A stretch of 7,407 nucleotides of DNA, from contig CALVMI010000005.1 of the NCBI GenBank assembly GCA_944345045.1, positions 1 to 7,407 on the forward strand, given 5' to 3'. Positions 5,234 to 7,407 of this stretch are shown here, in pieces (position 1 is the first letter of the stretch; each line of letters starts with the position of its first letter). The DNA is from an uncultured Bacilli bacterium (lineage in GTDB: Bacteria; Bacillota_I; Bacilli_A; RF39; UBA660). A program made the position numbers and the translations under genes. Under the pieces are notes generated by a model. That model made no database searches. It was given only the letters and a program-made list of their open reading frames with translations, and was not told the origin of the DNA.

Positions 5234-5565
5234 TGGAAAAGAAAAAAAACAAAGGAGCGTGGGTTCTTAAAGCTTTAGGAATTTTATTTATTGTTTATAT
5301 TTCTTTAACTATAGCTATCTCAACTGGATATTACGAGGCCAAATTAAACGAAAAAACAACAATTACAGATGAAGCTATGCGGCAATTTGAAGAAGATGTA
5401 CGTAATGGTAAAGACGTCGATATTACAGATTATGTAACGGATATAAGAGAAGATTACTCTAATACAACAACAAAGGCCGGAGTGTTCTTTTCACAAATTG
5501 TGGAAAACGTCATGTCCAAAGGCATCGATGGCATGATTAATATTTTTAAAACTTTGTTTACATAA
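5233..5565 (+). CDS. Small single-pass membrane protein between spoIIP and lepA
   Basis: A 110-residue protein that I do not recognise by sequence. It has a lysine-rich N-terminus (1-8), one membrane helix (about 10-31), an acidic middle (ITDEAMRQFEEDVRNGKDVD, 44-63) and a C-terminal amphipathic helix (about 83-110). With the lysines inside, the bulk would lie outside the cell membrane. Its start overlaps the spoIIP stop codon in a TAATG junction, with GAGGTG at 5216-5221 eleven bases upstream, so it is probably translated by coupling to spoIIP and made in the same sporulation stage. In Bacillus the gene yqxA (DUF3679), also a small membrane protein, holds this position. Shared position and layout make it a likely counterpart, but I cannot show homology. 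A SpoIIP partner at the septum is a reasonable guess, no more. Confidence 0.85.
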   Translation: MEKKKNKGAWVLKALGILFIVYISLTIAISTGYYEAKLNEKTTITDEAMRQFEEDVRNGKDVDITDYVTDIREDYSNTTTKAGVFFSQIVENVMSKGIDGMINIFKTLFT

Positions 5566-5576
5566 TTTTAGAAATT

Positions 5577-5603
5577 AAGATGTTTACTTCATCTTTTTTC
5601 TTT
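5577..5603 (+). terminator. Intrinsic terminator after the spoIIP operon
   Basis: AAGATG (5577-5582) pairs with CATCTT (5590-5595) around a seven-base loop TTTACTT, followed by a T-rich tract. The stem is short but perfect and correctly placed twelve bases after the stop codon. Confidence 0.6.
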
Positions 5604-5611
5604 TGTATAAT
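5583..5611 (+). promoter_or_regulatory. Candidate sigma-A promoter of lepA inside the preceding terminator
   Basis: TTTACT (5583-5588) and a perfect TATAAT (5606-5611) are 17 bases apart. The -35 occupies most of the loop of the preceding terminator hairpin. The start point near 5618 would leave a leader of about 12 bases that begins at the ribosome site. Confidence 0.5.
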
Positions 5612-5629
5612 TATAACTAGGTGAGAAAA

Positions 5630-7407
5630 ATGGGCAAAACAAAATTTAAACAAGAAAATATTCGTAATTTTTCTATTATAGCTCATATTGATCATGGCAA
5701 AAGTACTTTAGCAGACCGTATTTTAGAAATAACAGGGGCAATATCAAAAAGAGAGATGGTCGATCAAGTATTAGATAGTATGGATTTGGAACGTGAAAGA
5801 GGGATTACAATCAAATTAAATGCCGTTTCTCTAAACTATACTTATCAAAATGAAGAATATATTTTAAATTTGATCGATACTCCTGGTCATGTCGATTTTT
5901 CTTATGAAGTAAGTAGAAGTTTGGCTGCATGTGAAGGAGCCGTTTTAGTTGTCGATGCTTCCCAAGGAATAGAAGCTCAAACACTTGCTAACTTATATCT
6001 CGCTATGAGTAATGATTTAACTATTATTCCGGTCATCAACAAAATTGATTTACCAAATGCCAATATCCCAAAAGTAAAAGAAGAACTTATAAAAGTATTA
6101 GGTTTTAAAGAAGAAGAAATTATCCTTTGCAGTGGCAAAACTGGTGAAGGAGTAGAAGAACTAATTAAACGAATCATCACCAATGTAAAACCACCAAAGA
6201 TTTCGAATGAAAAACCGCTTCGTGCTTTAATTTTTGATTCATATTTCGATCCATACAAAGGAGTCGTTGCTTTAATTAAAGTAGAAGAAGGCATCTTAAA
6301 AAATACAGATGAAATTCTTTTTATGGCGACTAATTCTTCTTATCAAGTGACTGAACTAGGTGTTAGAACACCAAAAGAAAAACCTCTTAAAGAATTGATG
6401 TGTGGGGACGTCGGTTATCTTTCCGCGGCGATTAAAGATATTTCTTCCGTACAAGTAGGCGACACGATTACTTTAAAAAGTCGGCCAGCAAATGAACCAA
6501 TTCACGGCTATAAACCAATGAAACCGATGGTATACTCTGGTTTATTTCCGGTTGAACCCAACCGTTATGAAGCCTTAAAAGAAGCTTTCTTAAAATTAAA
6601 ACTTAACGATGCCGCCTTAACAATCGAACCTGAAACGAGCGATGCACTAGGATTCGGTTTTCGCGTCGGTTTTTTAGGTCTTCTTCATATGGATATTATT
6701 ACCACTCGTTTAGAAAGAGAATTTGGTATTGAAGTTATTGCTACAAGTCCAAGTGTTATTTATAAAGTTACCTTAACAAATGGGGATACGATTGATGTAG
6801 ACAGTCCAAATAAGATGCCTGAATCGGTAAAAATAAAACAAATTGCTGAACCATACATTTTTACAAACATTATTGTTCCAAGCGAGTATATTGGAAGTAT
6901 CATGGAGTTATGTCAAAATAAACGAGGCATATATAAATCTTTAGAGTATTTAGATGAAAAAAGAGTAAACATTCATTATGAAATTCCTTTGTCAGAAGTA
7001 GTGTACGATTTTTTTGATAAATTAAAAAGTAGCACGAAAGGATACGCTTCTTTCGATTATGAAGTATGTGGCTATAGGGTAAGTGATTTAGTTAAAATGA
7101 ACATTTTATTAAATGGCAAAATCGTCGATGCCTTATCTTTAATTGTTCATAAAGATTTTGCTTATCAAAGAGGAAGAGCAATTGTCAAAAAACTAAAAGA
7201 AGAAATTCCAAGACAGTTGTTTCAAATTCCTATTCAGGCAAGTATTGGCTCTAAAGTTATTGCTCGTGATGATATACCAGCCATGCGCAAAAACGTTCTT
7301 GCTAAATGTTATGGTGGCGATATTACAAGAAAAAGAAAATTATTAGAAAAACAAAAAGAAGGAAAAAAGAGAATGAAAATGGTTGGAAGCATTGAAATTC
7401 CAACAGA
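5630..7407 (+). CDS. lepA: Elongation factor 4 (LepA), 3' partial
   Basis: LepA is a ribosome-associated GTPase related to EF-G that affects translation and ribosome biogenesis. 592 complete codons are visible and the frame is open at the right edge. Related proteins have about 600 residues, so only about ten are missing. The GTPase motifs are complete: AHIDHGKST (18-26), RGIT (57-60), DTPGH with His87 (83-87), NKID (137-140) and SGK (168-170). EF-G-like domains follow, with GFGFRVGFLGLLHMDII in the elongation-factor III-like region. The LepA-specific C-terminal domain is marked by AYQRGR (from 511) and YGGDITRKRKLLEKQKEGK close to the end. AGGTGA at 5619-5624 lies five bases before the ATG; an in-frame GTG at 5621 is part of that site and is not preferred. 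It stands after spoIIP and a small membrane gene, as in Bacillus. It is separated by a terminator and has a candidate vegetative promoter. Confidence 0.97.
   Translation, partial: MGKTKFKQENIRNFSIIAHIDHGKSTLADRILEITGAISKREMVDQVLDSMDLERERGITIKLNAVSLNYTYQNEEYILNLIDTPGHVDFSYEVSRSLAACEGAVLVVDASQGIEAQTLANLYLAMSNDLTIIPVINKIDLPNANIPKVKEELIKVLGFKEEEIILCSGKTGEGVEELIKRIITNVKPPKISNEKPLRALIFDSYFDPYKGVVALIKVEEGILKNTDEILFMATNSSYQVTELGVRTPKEKPLKELMCGDVGYLSAAIKDISSVQVGDTITLKSRPANEPIHGYKPMKPMVYSGLFPVEPNRYEALKEAFLKLKLNDAALTIEPETSDALGFGFRVGFLGLLHMDIITTRLEREFGIEVIATSPSVIYKVTLTNGDTIDVDSPNKMPESVKIKQIAEPYIFTNIIVPSEYIGSIMELCQNKRGIYKSLEYLDEKRVNIHYEIPLSEVVYDFFDKLKSSTKGYASFDYEVCGYRVSDLVKMNILLNGKIVDALSLIVHKDFAYQRGRAIVKKLKEEIPRQLFQIPIQASIGSKVIARDDIPAMRKNVLAKCYGGDITRKRKLLEKQKEGKKRMKMVGSIEIPT

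Noticed and set aside
5977..6294. Antisense reading frame within lepA
   Set aside because: It is opposite the conserved GTPase domain and domain II of LepA.
1..7407. CRISPR array, insertion sequence, tRNA, rRNA or riboswitch
   Set aside because: No repeat-spacer pattern, transposase, cloverleaf or recognisable leader was seen; gaps between genes are all short and hold only promoters, terminators and ribosome sites.
1..7407. Mycoplasma-type code with TGA as tryptophan
   Set aside because: TGA ends the first gene and the C26 hydrolase at the expected places, and tryptophans are encoded by TGG.

Overview
This window comes from an AT-rich (roughly one third G+C by eye), endospore-forming member of the Bacillota. 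The evidence is a block of sporulation genes in the Bacillus-like order gpr - spoIIP - small membrane gene - lepA, preceded by frr, rpsU and yqeY. TGA acts as a stop for at least two genes and tryptophan is TGG, so this is the standard bacterial code and not the Mycoplasma code. The tight packing and shortened sporulation proteins suggest a compact-genome Bacilli/Erysipelotrichia/RF39-like lineage. That placement is inference, since there is no rRNA in the window. Every supported gene lies on the + strand, and no gene-free stretch exceeds about 110 bases.

Region by region. Positions 1-1131 hold two consecutive membrane-anchored thioredoxin-fold proteins. The first is cut by the window start and has lost both active-site cysteines; the second has an intact CHTC. 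They overlap by 20 bases and run straight into frr (ribosome recycling factor), which ends in an A/T-rich hairpin. A strong sigma-A type promoter then drives rpsU (ribosomal protein S21), which ends in its own terminator. Next come yqeY and, two bases later, a class I glutamine amidotransferase-like hydrolase (peptidase C26 family), closed by a perfect 10-bp terminator. A 75-residue protein resembling half of a STAS domain precedes gpr (spore germination protease, strongly shortened) and its terminator. spoIIP (engulfment peptidoglycan hydrolase) follows, overlapping by one base a one-TM protein in the position that yqxA holds in Bacillus. After a further terminator, lepA (EF4 GTPase) runs off the right edge only about ten residues short of its expected end.

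How the genes work together. frr, rpsU, yqeY and lepA are translation functions. gpr and spoIIP act late and mid in sporulation: SpoIIP thins septal peptidoglycan during engulfment, and GPR degrades small acid-soluble spore proteins at germination. The less ordinary points are the redox-dead thioredoxin paralogue beside an active one, the internally deleted GPR, the truncated STAS-like small protein next to gpr, terminators embedded in stop codons, and a uniform Shine-Dalgarno geometry that creates a spurious in-frame GTG nine bases upstream of several true starts.
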